Part shown: piece after piece, positions 17,992 through 26,256 of the stretch
Layout: every line of letters begins with the position of its first letter
Position numbering within the stretch: position 1 is the stretch's first letter
Assembly (NCBI RefSeq): GCF_006539165.1
Contig: NZ_BJMM01000017.1
Coordinates: 103,285-167,284 of the forward strand
Direction: 5' to 3'
Origin: Streptomyces cacaoi
GTDB taxonomy: Bacteria > Actinomycetota > Actinomycetes > Streptomycetales > Streptomycetaceae
DNA length: 64,000 bases
The notes under the pieces: generated by a model
The model's database searches: none
The model's input: only the letters and a program-made list of their open reading frames with translations
What the model was told of the DNA's origin: nothing
Made by a program: the position numbers and the translations under genes

Positions 17992-18675
17992 ATGTCGAGC
18001 CCGGACCGCGGGCCTCTGGAGAACTGGATAACGGGGGACACTTTCTCGTGCCTGGCCGCAAAGGCCGCGGTACGCAGGAAAACGCTGAAGCGTGTCGCGC
18101 TCGGCACCATGGGAAACGCGGCGACCACGGCCGAACTGCACACGGCCGTCACCGAATTCGTCGCCCGGGACCTGTCCCCCACGGAGAACTTCGCGTCCCT
18201 CGTCGTCACCTTCGAGGGGCCGCACGGCATCGACGAGGAAGCGTTCGAGGCGCTGCTGTGGCAGCAGCTGAACGCTCTGCATGACCTCGACGTGGCGCGC
18301 GGACACGCCTGGGCCCAGGGTGTCGAGAGCGACCCGGAATCACCGCACTTCGCCTTCAGCGTCGCCGGCCACCCGTTCTTCGTGGTCGGAATGCACGCCG
18401 ACGCGTCCCGGATCTCGCGGCGCTATCCGCAGCCGGCCCTCGCCTTCAACTCGCACCACCAGTTCGACCGCCTGAAGCGCAGCGGCGTCTACTACGGCCT
18501 GCAACGGCGCATCCGCGAGCGCGAGGAACGGCTCCAGCAGTCGATCAATCCCAATCTGGCCGAGTTCGGCGACGCCTCCGAAGCGCGCCAGTACTCCGGC
18601 TCCACCACGGACGCCGGGTGGCGCTGCCCGTTCCACCCGCGACCTCGGACGACAGGCGCCGGTTCGCCGCACTGA
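17992..18675 (+). CDS. YqcI/YcgG family heme N-hydroxylase (GntA-like)
   Basis: 227 aa. The C-terminal half matches the YqcI/YcgG family closely: AGHPFFVVGMH, QPALAFNSHHQFDRLKRSGVYYGLQRRIRER, then INPNLAEFGDASEARQYSG and a terminal WRCPF. Start ATG 17992 has a strong GGGGGA ribosome site. Known: the characterised member GntA is a heme-dependent N-hydroxylase of a guanidino amino acid in guanitoxin biosynthesis; other members act on free amino groups in natural-product pathways. Here it stands opposite a tryptophan-supply operon, so N-oxidation of an amino acid (perhaps tryptophan-derived) is a reasonable but unproven guess. Followed by an ArsR-type regulator on the same strand. Confidence 0.88.
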   Translation: MSSPDRGPLENWITGDTFSCLAAKAAVRRKTLKRVALGTMGNAATTAELHTAVTEFVARDLSPTENFASLVVTFEGPHGIDEEAFEALLWQQLNALHDLDVARGHAWAQGVESDPESPHFAFSVAGHPFFVVGMHADASRISRRYPQPALAFNSHHQFDRLKRSGVYYGLQRRIREREERLQQSINPNLAEFGDASEARQYSGSTTDAGWRCPFHPRPRTTGAGSPH

Positions 18676-18811
18676 ACCGGCACCACGGCCGCGCCGGCCC
18701 CCTCCGGCACGGCGGCAGCGTCCGGCCCGCCCCCTCCCCCGTGCAGCAACAGTTCAGCAAGACGAACGAGCAACGAGCGAGCATTACATTCACGGGGAGT
18801 GTGCATTCGCT

Positions 18812-19753
18812 ATGCATCGCGTGCACTTTACTGGCCAGGACCTGGCGCGCACGGTGGTAAGGGTTCCCGAACAACCGCTCTCGGAAACCCTGTTCGCGCT
18901 GGAACTCCTGGCCCGCAACGGCGGGGGAGAGAAATTCGACTCCTGGCGGCAGCGGACGACGAACCGGCTCAGCCGGCGCGCCCGGAGCCTGCTGACACTG
19001 GCCCGCACGATACGTCCGGTTCCCGATCTCCTGCACATGGTCGAGAGCCCCGCCGGTGCGCATTCCGCACCCGGGAAGGGAATTCGTCCGCTGGACAGCA
19101 GGCGGCAGAACATCGCCGGAATGCTGGAGGAATTCCACAAGGTCGCCATCGCGCCCTACTGGGAGCGGATACACGCCTGTCTGGAGGCGGACTGCGCCGC
19201 CCGTGGCCGCCGCGTCCTCAGCGGCGGCATCGAGGCGCTGCTCTCCACGCTGCACCCCTCGGTGCGCTGGCGCTCCGGCGTCCTGGAGATCCCCGGGCAC
19301 CGGCGCTACGACGTCTCACCGCAGGGCACCGGGCTGCTGCTCGCCCCTTCGCTGTTCCTCGTCGACGGTCCCGTGCTCATCGCCGGAGCCGACGAGAACC
19401 GTCCGCCCGTGCTCGCCTACCCGGTCGCCGTCGACCCGGCGTCCTCGCCGCTGTCCTCGGTGCTGGTCCCGCGCAGCGGTGCCGACTCGCTCGGCCCGCT
19501 CGTCGGACGCACCCGGGCGGCCATCATGAAGAGCCTCACCGACGCGTGCACCACCACCGAACTCGGCCGCCGCATCGGTATCTCCGCCGCCTCCGCCAGC
19601 CAGCACACCAACGTCCTGCGCAGCGCCGGGCTCATCACCACCCAGCGGCGGCTCAACACCGCACTGCACTCGCTGACCCCGCTGGGCGCCGCCCTGCTCG
19701 ACGGCCACCAGCGCCCGCACATCCCCCACCTCCAGCTGACCGCCACGAGCTGA
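18812..19753 (+). CDS. ArsR-type winged-helix transcriptional regulator (DUF5937-like)
   Basis: 313 aa. A C-terminal winged-helix domain (about residues 230-300) contains IMKSLTDACTTTELGRRIGISAASASQHTNVLRSAGLI followed by a wing and LTPLGAAL. The N-terminal 200 residues resemble the ligand or dimer domain of large Streptomyces ArsR-like regulators. GGGGAG lies 12 nt before ATG 18812, rather distant. It sits 136 nt downstream of the gntA-like gene in the same direction and is a candidate regulator of it and of the trp operon. Confidence 0.8.
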   Translation: MHRVHFTGQDLARTVVRVPEQPLSETLFALELLARNGGGEKFDSWRQRTTNRLSRRARSLLTLARTIRPVPDLLHMVESPAGAHSAPGKGIRPLDSRRQNIAGMLEEFHKVAIAPYWERIHACLEADCAARGRRVLSGGIEALLSTLHPSVRWRSGVLEIPGHRRYDVSPQGTGLLLAPSLFLVDGPVLIAGADENRPPVLAYPVAVDPASSPLSSVLVPRSGADSLGPLVGRTRAAIMKSLTDACTTTELGRRIGISAASASQHTNVLRSAGLITTQRRLNTALHSLTPLGAALLDGHQRPHIPHLQLTATS

Positions 19754-19801
19754 GGGGTCCGGCGCCGGGCGTCCGTCCTCCGGGCGTCCGTCCGCCGGGT
19801 C

Positions 19802-20377
19802 TCAGGCGCTCAGCGACATCTGGAGCGGAACGGTCAGCTCGTGCGTCAGGCTCTCCAGCTGGGCGCCGATCTCCTGCGCCGACATGCCGCAGGCCGCGTC
19901 CACCAGCCGGCCGCCGACCAGGAACAGCGCCACATCCGCCGCGGCCGCCACGGCGGGCGAGGAGGTGGTGACCACCACCGTGCGGCCGTCGCCCTGGGCG
20001 CCGAGCATCGCGTACAGGTGCTCGGCGGCCATCAGGTCGTCGGCGACGAGGAGTTCGGCGCGCGCCGGGTCGGCGGGCGGCAGCGCGGCCCACTCCGCCG
20101 GGTCGGCCGTGACGACGGCGTCGTGCGTCCCGACCCAGCCCCCGGTGGGCTCCCGGACCCCCGTCGCACACTCGACCAGCGTGCTCTTGCCCGCGCCGGG
20201 CGCACCGATGATCGCGGTGACGCTGCCGCGGGCGAACCCGATCGTCACCTCGCTGAGCGCGTCGACGGCCGCGGGGCCGTCGCCGTGGCGCACCGAGACG
20301 GCGTCCATCTCCAGCGCGTAGGGAGAAGCGGTGCTGGGGCCGTCGACCTTCGGGGTGGCTTCGGTGGTGGCGAGCAT
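19802..20377 (-). CDS. Degenerate ABC-type ATPase (Walker A only)
   Basis: 191 aa, much shorter than the 230-250 aa of a usual ABC nucleotide-binding domain. The start of the fold is intact (DAVSVRHGDGPAAVDALSEVTIGFARGSVTAIIGAPGAGKST, a good Walker A). No LSGGQ signature, no hhhhDE Walker B (only AELLVADDL) and no clear Q-loop are seen. The residues TVVVTTSSPAVAAAADVALFLVGGRLV mimic the end of the fold. Strong ribosome site GGAGGTCACCGCA before ATG 20377 argues it is expressed. No partner permease is adjacent. Function unknown; it may be a regulatory or decaying relative of ABC ATPases. Confidence 0.7.
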   Translation of the reverse strand: MLATTEATPKVDGPSTASPYALEMDAVSVRHGDGPAAVDALSEVTIGFARGSVTAIIGAPGAGKSTLVECATGVREPTGGWVGTHDAVVTADPAEWAALPPADPARAELLVADDLMAAEHLYAMLGAQGDGRTVVVTTSSPAVAAAADVALFLVGGRLVDAACGMSAQEIGAQLESLTHELTVPLQMSLSA

Positions 20378-20540
20378 TGCGGTGACCTCCTGGCGTCGTC
20401 CGATGAGAAAAAGCTACCCACCCGCCAACGCACCGGGAAGTACGCAGGATTCACTTCTGAAAGTGGAGCAGGCTCCACCGTCCGAGGGGCAGCCCAGGGG
20501 CGTGCGCACCCCCGCGCCGGCCCGTAACCTCGGCCCCGGC

Positions 20541-20590
20541 ACGAGGACAACTCCCGCGGCCTTCAAGGGAGTTGACCGTCGGCTCCTCGT
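20541..20590. terminator. Two-part hairpin in the gap between glycosyltransferase and ATPase
   Basis: CAACTCCC (20548-20555) pairs with GGGAGTTG (20567-20574). An outer stem ACGAGGA (20541-20547) pairs with TCCTCGT (20584-20590), giving 15 bp with a bulge on one side. It lies about 125 nt after the leftward glycosyltransferase stop. It is the only structure seen in the 338-nt gap 20378-20715. Confidence 0.4.
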
Positions 20591-20715
20591 GCGCCGGCCC
20601 GTGGTGCGCACCGACCCGTGCGACACCACGGGCCGCTCCACACCCTCACCCGGGCCCCACCACATGTGCACCCGCACCGGCCCCCGAGCCCGGCGAACGC
20701 CCCACCGGTGACACC

Positions 20716-21651
20716 TCACAGCACGGGCGGCCGCCCCAGCCGCGCCATCCGCCACACCGTGGCCCAGCGCATCGGCCGACGCGGCCCGCACGAGGTACGC
20801 AGCCCCTCGCGGAAGCCGCCGCACCACGCCCGCAGCCCGGACAGCGAACGGGCCCGCACCGCCGTGAGCACCGCCCACACCCCGAGATAGACCGGCACGA
20901 GCGGCGCCGGCAGCCGACGGCGGGCCAGCCAGACCCGGTTGCGCGCGGTGTACCGGTAGAAGACGGCGTGCCGCGCGGGGGACGTCCGCGGATGCCGGAG
21001 GACGAGCCCCGGCTCGTACAGGACCCGCCACCCGCCGTCCAGGGCCCGCCAGGCGAGGTCGGTCTCCTCGTGCCCGAAGAAGAACGCGGCCGGCCACAGC
21101 CCGGTCTCCCGGAGCATCGGGACGGACAACGCGTGACCGCCCCCGAGAAAGGTCGTCACGAGACCGCCGCGCATCGGATCGCCGGCCCGCAGCCGCGGCA
21201 CGTGCCTGCGCTGGGTGACGCCCTCCTCGTCGGCGATCCGGAACGAGACGATGCTCAGGGCCGGATCGGCCGCGTACAGCTCCCGCACCCGGCGGAACAC
21301 ATCGTCGGCGATCAGCAGCCCGTCGTCGTCCAGCTCCACGACGACATCCACCTCGCCCGAGTCGCACAGCAGCCGCAGCCCCTCGTTGCGGGCTCCCGGG
21401 CAACCCGGGTTCTCGGCCAGCGGGACCTTCGTCACCGCGTGCGGCACGTCCGCGAGCGGCGTCCCGCTGCCGACCAGGACGACCCTGGCCGGGGCCACGT
21501 CCTACCTCTCCACGGAGGCGAGCAACGCCTCCACCTCCCGCGGGCGGTCCCCCATCGTCACCACGACGACCCCGATCCGCGGCACCACCGCGGCCGCGTC
21601 ACCGCCCGGCGACGCCACCACGGCTCCCTCCCCCTCCCGCGACAGCACCAT
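20716..21651 (-). pseudogene. Family 2 glycosyltransferase interrupted by an in-frame TAG
   Basis: One reading frame of 311 codons encodes a GT-A fold glycosyltransferase. The N-terminus IGVVVVTMGDRPREVEALLASVER is followed by TAG (21502-21504), then DVAPARVVLVGSGTPLADVPHAV continues in the same frame. Further motifs are the nucleotide-sugar site VVELDDDGLLIADDV and FFFGHEETDLAWRALDGGW. Relatives commonly have Gln after the SVER-like stretch, so a single CAG-to-TAG change explains the break. Start ATG 21651 has GGAGAG upstream. An internal GTG at 21498 could express the C-terminal 260 residues, but that product lacks the first beta strand of the nucleotide-binding fold. Recent pseudogene, sequencing error or readthrough are all possible. 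Confidence 0.8.
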
Positions 21652-21918
21652 GGCACCCTCTCCGTCCCGTCCCGACGACCTCCGGCCCGCACCGGCACCC
21701 GGCCGGCCCCGTGCGGAGACACCCTCGCACAGCGTCCGGCCAGGCCCCCGTCCCCCACCGCCCGCGCCCGCCGAGGAGCCGTGAGCACCAACTGGTCGCG
21801 CTCGCAATCGAGTTCGACGGTGCGGCTGCGGCGGGGTGGGAAGAGAACGGCCCCGGCCCTCTCTCCCGTCGAAGGCACCGCTTGGCGTCGGGAGAGCGTC
21901 GTGCGGCAGGATGCCCGG

Positions 21919-22572
21919 ATGAGTGATGACGAAGCGCAGGCAGCGGCTTTGCAGCCGGTCCGGGGAGCGGCTCGGTTCGCGATCGCCGGCCTCGTCCTGG
22001 CGGGCGCCGCATGGGTGCTCCGGGCCGTCTGGCACATCCGGCTCGCCGTGACGGGGCAGCCGGCTTCCGGGCCGCCGCACCAAGGCGGCGGCCGGCACCG
22101 CCCGTTGACCGATCTGGAGAACTCCTACCACTTCGTCACCGACGTGGGCGACGCGGTGACGCTGCTGTGCGCGGTCGCGTTCCTCGCGTGGCTGCTGCGC
22201 ATACGGGACAACGCCCAGGCGCTCTCGGGAAAACCTCCGCGCTACTCCCTGCCGTGGGTCTACCTCGGCTGGGTCGTGCCGATCATCAATCTCTGGGTGC
22301 CGCGCGGGGTCGTCGTCGACATCCACCAGCGCAGCGCACCGGGGAAGCGGCTGCCGCGCTCGGTGAACTGGTGGTGGGGGCTGTGGGTCGTGGGGCTGCT
22401 GAGCGGGGTGGGGCTGATGTACACCGGCACCACGGACGAGGTCATGGTGCGCGCCTACTCGGACCCGCAGTTCCTGCTGGCGGCCGACGCGGTCCTCGTC
22501 GGCGCTGCCGTGGCCGGGGTCTTCGTCGTCCGCGCGCTCACGGCCGTGCAGCGGACGGACAGCTCGAGCTAG
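21919..22572 (+). CDS. DUF4328 membrane protein
   Basis: 217 aa with four predicted membrane helices: residues 18-40, a second around VTLLCAVAFLAWLLRI, a third VNWWWGLWVVGLLSGVGLMY, and a fourth near LLAADAVLVGAAVAGVFVVRAL. The conserved DUF4328 stretch LPWVYLGWVVPIINLWVPRGVVVDI follows the second helix. Start ATG 21919. Function unknown; these are common single-gene loci in Streptomyces. Confidence 0.8.
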   Translation: MSDDEAQAAALQPVRGAARFAIAGLVLAGAAWVLRAVWHIRLAVTGQPASGPPHQGGGRHRPLTDLENSYHFVTDVGDAVTLLCAVAFLAWLLRIRDNAQALSGKPPRYSLPWVYLGWVVPIINLWVPRGVVVDIHQRSAPGKRLPRSVNWWWGLWVVGLLSGVGLMYTGTTDEVMVRAYSDPQFLLAADAVLVGAAVAGVFVVRALTAVQRTDSSS

Positions 22573-22597
22573 GTGCAGCCGTGCGGTGCCGCCCGGG

Positions 22598-22849
22598 TCA
22601 CGCCGGGTCCCGCGGGTCGGCGTCCGGCGCGGTTCCCGCGGTGTCGAGGGCGGCGATGTCGTCCTTGAGCCACTGCGGGGCGAACCAGAGCGCGGCGTAC
22701 TCGCGGGCGTGGGCGATACAGGCTTCCAGTACCTTGCCGGGCCCGGAGTTGCCCTGCGCGTAGGCGACGGCCATCGCGTCGCCCACGTACCGCTCGCAGT
22801 CGACGCACCAGCCGCGGCCGACGGGCGGGCCTCCCGCGTCACCGGACAT
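22598..22849 (-). CDS. Small conserved Streptomyces protein with CxxC
   Basis: 83 aa, start ATG 22849 with GGAGCTTCC-type upstream sequence. Contains GWCVDCERYVGDAMAVAY and an aromatic C-terminal part (YAALWFAPQWLKDDI). The paired cysteines may bind metal. I do not recognise a function; it lies downstream of an XRE regulator with the same orientation. Confidence 0.6.
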   Translation of the reverse strand: MSGDAGGPPVGRGWCVDCERYVGDAMAVAYAQGNSGPGKVLEACIAHAREYAALWFAPQWLKDDIAALDTAGTAPDADPRDPA

Positions 22850-23032
22850 GGGGAAGCTCCTTCGGGCCGGGGGCCTGCCGGCGGCGGGCGCCGGGCCCGT
22901 GAGCGGGGCAAGGCGTCGCCTCGCGGGGGTTGTTCGTCACCATGCGCAGCACCGTAGGGAGGCGCGCCGCCACGCGTCCGGCGCGTTGCGGGGGATTGCG
23001 CTCGCGGTGCGCCACGTTGTCACGCGTTGTGG

Positions 23033-23875
23033 CTATGCGTGATCGAGGGCCGCTCGCGCCCTCGCGATCAGCCGGTGGGCCCGGTGCCCGTAGACGGCCG
23101 CCTCGTCCATGGCGGCCCACACCTTGGAGAAGAACGCGATGTCGTCGGACTCCTCCAGCCACATCTCCAGGTTCCACGTCTCGGAGACGACCAGACGCTC
23201 GTCGTAGATGGAGAATCCGTCGCCGGGCGCGATCGTCAGCGGGGCGCCGAACGGCACCACGCCGAGGGACACGTTGGCGAGGCCCAGCAGGGAGATCAGG
23301 CGGTCGAGCTGGGCGGCCAGTACCTCCCGGGGGCAGAGCAGAACGTAGAAGGCGCCCTCCCAGACGAGCATGCGGAACTCACGCCCTGGCCGGTACAGGG
23401 CCTCCTGCCGGCGGATACGGGCGTTGACGGCGGCCTCGGTGTCTCGCGGTGTGGTGCGGAAGTCGGCGTACCGGGACAGCACTCCGCGTGCGTAGTCCGC
23501 GGTCTGGAACATGCCCGGAATCACCGACGCCTCGAAGCCCCGTACGACACGAGTGCGCTGCGTCTCGGCGATGCCTGCCTCCTGCCGCGGCAGGTGTCCG
23601 GCCGCCAGCTGCCGCCGCCAGGTGCGATACCTCGTCTCCATCCCCCGGAGGCGTCCTTTCAGCTCCGGCAGGGTGTCCGGGCGGCCGACCGCCTGCGCCC
23701 ACTCGGCGAGGTCCCGGGCGCCGGGGGTCTGCTTGCCGTTCTCCAGACGGCTGACCTTCGACGCCTGCCAGCCCAGCCGTGCGGCGATCCCCCGGCCGTT
23801 CAGTCCGGCCTCGACGCGCAGTTCCCTCATCCGCGCGCCGAGGGCGATACGGGCGGCCTGAAAGTCCGTGCTCAC
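23033..23875 (-). CDS. XRE-family regulator with DUF5753 (Scr1/WhiJ type)
   Basis: 280 aa. The N-terminal helix-turn-helix covers about residues 8-60 (ARIALGARMRELRVEAGLNGRGIAARLGWQASKVSRLENGKQTP). A DUF5753 ligand-like domain follows, with the typical IPGMFQTADYARGVL and RQEALYRPGREFRMLVWEGAFY. GTG 23875 overlaps the stop of the upstream DUF6879 gene (GTGA). Known: such XRE/small-protein modules are abundant in Streptomyces and several affect development or antibiotic production. Confidence 0.88.
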   Translation of the reverse strand: MSTDFQAARIALGARMRELRVEAGLNGRGIAARLGWQASKVSRLENGKQTPGARDLAEWAQAVGRPDTLPELKGRLRGMETRYRTWRRQLAAGHLPRQEAGIAETQRTRVVRGFEASVIPGMFQTADYARGVLSRYADFRTTPRDTEAAVNARIRRQEALYRPGREFRMLVWEGAFYVLLCPREVLAAQLDRLISLLGLANVSLGVVPFGAPLTIAPGDGFSIYDERLVVSETWNLEMWLEESDDIAFFSKVWAAMDEAAVYGHRAHRLIARARAALDHA

Positions 23876-24408
23876 ATGGAGGAACGTACCTGTCGCACCG
23901 TGTCGGCGGCAGGCCGCGCACGGGGCACCGCGAGGGAGCGGATGTGCCGGGCGGCGGCCGCTACTCCGGCGTCCTCGCGAAGTTCCATGCCGAGGGACAC
24001 GTCTCCGTCGAAGTGGAAGACACCGACGACCCGGGAGTCGAAGAGCCAGAAGTCCCGCATGGACACCCCGAGTCCCTCGGCGTCGGCTCTGGTGAGGTAC
24101 CGGATGTCCTCCCCCGCCTCGACGCTGTCGAGCACGTCCTCCAGGAGCCACCGCTGATAGTCGGTCGGCGGGTCGTCGAGCACGCGGACGCGGCCCACCG
24201 ACTTGCCTTCGTCGCGGAGCGCGCGCATGGTCGCCAGCCAGGGGCGTTCCGGGTCGGGTACGGCCGGCTCACCGCGCAGGAAGCGCCGGAAGTCCTCGGT
24301 CTCGTGAGGGACGCCGTACGCGCGGCGGGTCTCCCACCGCCATGCGGTGCGTGCGAAGCCGTCCCTGAAGAAGGCGGTGATGGCCGGCCCCGAGAGCAGG
24401 TCGGACAC
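23872..24408 (-). CDS. DUF6879 family protein
   Basis: 178 aa from GTG 24408 with AGGAG eight bases upstream. Conserved features of the family are TAWRWETRRAYGVPHETEDFRRFLRGE at the N-terminus, DYQRWLLEDVLDSVEAGEDIRYLTR, and MRDFWLFDSRVVGVFHFDGD. Partner of the XRE regulator, to which it is translationally coupled. Likely a cytoplasmic accessory of the regulator; biochemical role not established. Confidence 0.8.
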   Translation of the reverse strand: MSDLLSGPAITAFFRDGFARTAWRWETRRAYGVPHETEDFRRFLRGEPAVPDPERPWLATMRALRDEGKSVGRVRVLDDPPTDYQRWLLEDVLDSVEAGEDIRYLTRADAEGLGVSMRDFWLFDSRVVGVFHFDGDVSLGMELREDAGVAAAARHIRSLAVPRARPAADTVRQVRSSM

Positions 24409-24413
24409 GCTGT

Positions 24414-24536
24414 CTACTCCTTGGGCGCGAAGCGGGCGAGCAGTTCGGCGGGGACGACCACGCAGGTCTCCGAGAGCCGCCGCTGAAGATGAGACTTGAC
24501 ACACCATCTGACCTGGCCACTGTTGATTTGATGCAC
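24414..24536 (-). CDS. Small ORF or remnant upstream of DUF6879 gene
   Basis: 40 codons from GTG 24536, ending VPAELLARFAPKE just before TAG at 24414. The codons of its second half have strong GC3 bias, and its last two codons (AAG GAG) form the ribosome site of the DUF6879 gene five bases away. The first half is A/T-rich and lacks a ribosome site. It may be a short coupled peptide or the 3' stump of a deleted gene. Confidence 0.35.
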   Translation of the reverse strand: MHQINSGQVRWCVKSHLQRRLSETCVVVPAELLARFAPKE

Positions 24537-24900
24537 ATCTGATCGAGGTCATTCCGGGGCATGGGAGATGAGAGTGGGGCTGACCAGGGATTTCTCACTG
24601 CGCGTGCGCTGTTTCAAGCTGGCGTGATCTCGACTCAGCCCCGCGGAGGTGACCGCGCCGTGCACTGCGCGGCGGTTCGACGGCCTTTGATCCCGAGGGC
24701 GTTCGGCGCGGCTCTGAAGGAGCGCGTGACCGCAGGTCTCGACTGGCGCTCGGCCTCGCGCGCGGACGGCGTGCAGGTCATCACCCGTAAGGGCGGACTC
24801 TTGGATCACGCCGAAGCTGGAGGCCACCGCGGAGCCCAATGACCTTGAGGGGATCCCTAGCCCGCCCGTTGAGGTGACGTCCGGCGGTGGTGCGGCAGTC
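24537..24900. other. Gap with no supported gene
   Basis: Open frames exist on both strands but none has a ribosome site plus recognisable product. The composition is less biased than in neighbouring genes, consistent with decayed sequence next to the pseudogene at 24901-25366. Confidence 0.4.
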
Positions 24901-25366
24901 TCAGATGGCCCTTACGCCAACGCTGTTGTCGTGGACGATGGCCTGCCACTCCAGTACCGGGCAGGCGGCAGTCGGCAACATGCCCAGCCCGTCCGCGCCG
25001 CTGGGGGCGACGGGCTCAGTGCCTCGCCTGGACGGAAAGTTGCCCTCCAGCGCGTCGCAGTGAACGCAGCCGTTGGGTAGCTGCTGCTCGTGCATGGTCC
25101 TGCTGTACCGGCTCTTGACACTTGCGGCCAGAGGACCGTGGCCGTGCTGGCGGAGCAGCCGTCGCATCAGAGCCATCGTCTTGGCGTTGTCGGCGGTGAA
25201 TAGCCCGACGTGGCCGCGGCCGGCATGCCCGGCTCAGAGTGAGAACGCGCAAGGCCACGGTGGTTGCGCTGCCGGGCGGCGGCGCCGTCGGCAATTCGAT
25301 GGCCACCGGGTCGAAGTCGGTGGCCGCCGCGCGCTCATCCACGTACTGGCAGGTCACGTACCGCAC
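24901..25366 (-). pseudogene. Frameshifted remnant with a CxxC motif
   Basis: The upstream part (about 25366-25230) reads RYVTCQYVDERAAATDFDPVAIELP in one frame. The downstream part shifts frame near 25230 and reads VGLFTADNAKTMALMRRLL, then VKSRYSRTMHEQQLPNGCVHCDALEGNF before degenerating to the stop at 24901. The NGCVHCDAL segment looks like half of a zinc-binding site. I do not recognise the family securely. The frame change and lack of a clean start argue for a pseudogene. Confidence 0.45.
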
Positions 25367-25411
25367 CAGGACCGCAGACGAGCACTGAGCAGGAGTGAGT
25401 GAGGAAGCGCC

Positions 25412-25996
25412 TCAGCCGGCAGGCGGTTGGTCTCCGGAGGTGGTGCGCGGTGGGGAGGCCAGCGTCGCACTTACCAGATTGCGTACAGATTGCTTGTCAA
25501 GGCTGACGCTGTAGAACAGGCTGCGAAATAGCATCAGTCCGGCCCACATGTCCAACACTGCGGAGATGTCTGTGTCCTGTGGAAGGGCGCCGCGCTCGAC
25601 CGCGCGGTCGAGCACCACAACCGACTGCTTCTTGCGCTGCTCGATGAGTTCTTCGCGCAGGCGCCGACCGAGGTCGGGGTCGGCCGCCGCGTCCGAGACG
25701 AGTGCCGGCAGGACCAGTCTGACCTTGGGCGAACCGTAGATCTCCGCGAGCGTCTCGGCCACAGCGACGATTTCCTCCTTGCTGTCGCCGATGTCGGCGA
25801 CGGGCACCTCCGGCAATTGGACGCGTACGGCGTCGAGGACCAGAGCCGCCTTGTTGGCCCACGATCGATAGATCGTCGCTTTGCCGACCGCGGCCTCCTG
25901 CGCAATGCCACCGATCGACAGCCGCGAATAGCCGAGGGCTCCGAGCATCCGCAGCGTCGTCGAGAGGATGCGCTCACGTGCCTCCAGGTCCCGCAT
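25412..25996 (-). CDS. TetR/AcrR family repressor (cluster regulator 1)
   Basis: 194 aa from ATG 25996 (GAGGT upstream); an alternative start at 26046 would add 17 residues. The N-terminal HTH is ARERILSTTLRMLGALGYSRLSIGGIAQEAAVGKATIYRSWANKAALV, followed by an all-helical ligand domain. An 18-bp site with 6-bp inverted arms lies 112-129 nt upstream, and a near-identical copy lies in the central divergent promoter of the cluster at 43042. It is therefore the leading candidate for control of both its own transcription and the oxoamine-synthase/desaturase promoters. Confidence 0.88.
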   Translation of the reverse strand: MRDLEARERILSTTLRMLGALGYSRLSIGGIAQEAAVGKATIYRSWANKAALVLDAVRVQLPEVPVADIGDSKEEIVAVAETLAEIYGSPKVRLVLPALVSDAAADPDLGRRLREELIEQRKKQSVVVLDRAVERGALPQDTDISAVLDMWAGLMLFRSLFYSVSLDKQSVRNLVSATLASPPRTTSGDQPPAG

Positions 25997-26107
25997 ACGC
26001 TGACCTCGCTCATCCGACACGGGAGAGAGGATTCTCTTTTGTCCCATGAGTTGATGATTTCTCCGATCGTGCATCGCCGCGGCGTGCACCGTTGCGACGG
26101 ACGCCCA

Positions 26108-26125
26108 GAACGATCCGTCTCGTTC
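26108..26125. promoter_or_regulatory. Operator O1a, candidate TetR-1 binding site
   Basis: GAACGATCCGTCTCGTTC: arms GAACGA and TCGTTC around a 6-nt centre. Identical at 17 of 18 positions to the site at 43042-43059. Located upstream of the leftward TetR gene. Confidence 0.65.
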
Positions 26126-26180
26126 CTGCATGATGAAAGATCTTGAGCCATCCCACAAGCTTGAAAAACGAACCGTCACA

Positions 26181-26214
26181 AGGCCTTCACGACGATTCGA
26201 GGTCATGAAGGCCT
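26181..26214 (-). terminator. Terminator of the long leftward biosynthetic operon
   Basis: AGGCCTTCA (26181-26189) pairs with TGAAGGCCT (26206-26214), with a 16-nt loop, 42 nt beyond the last biosynthetic stop codon. On the leftward strand a GTTTTTC run follows about 10 nt later. Confidence 0.6.
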
Positions 26215-26256
26215 CGGAAGCGCCTGTTGCGGGCAGTCCCGCTCCAGCCACGAAGG

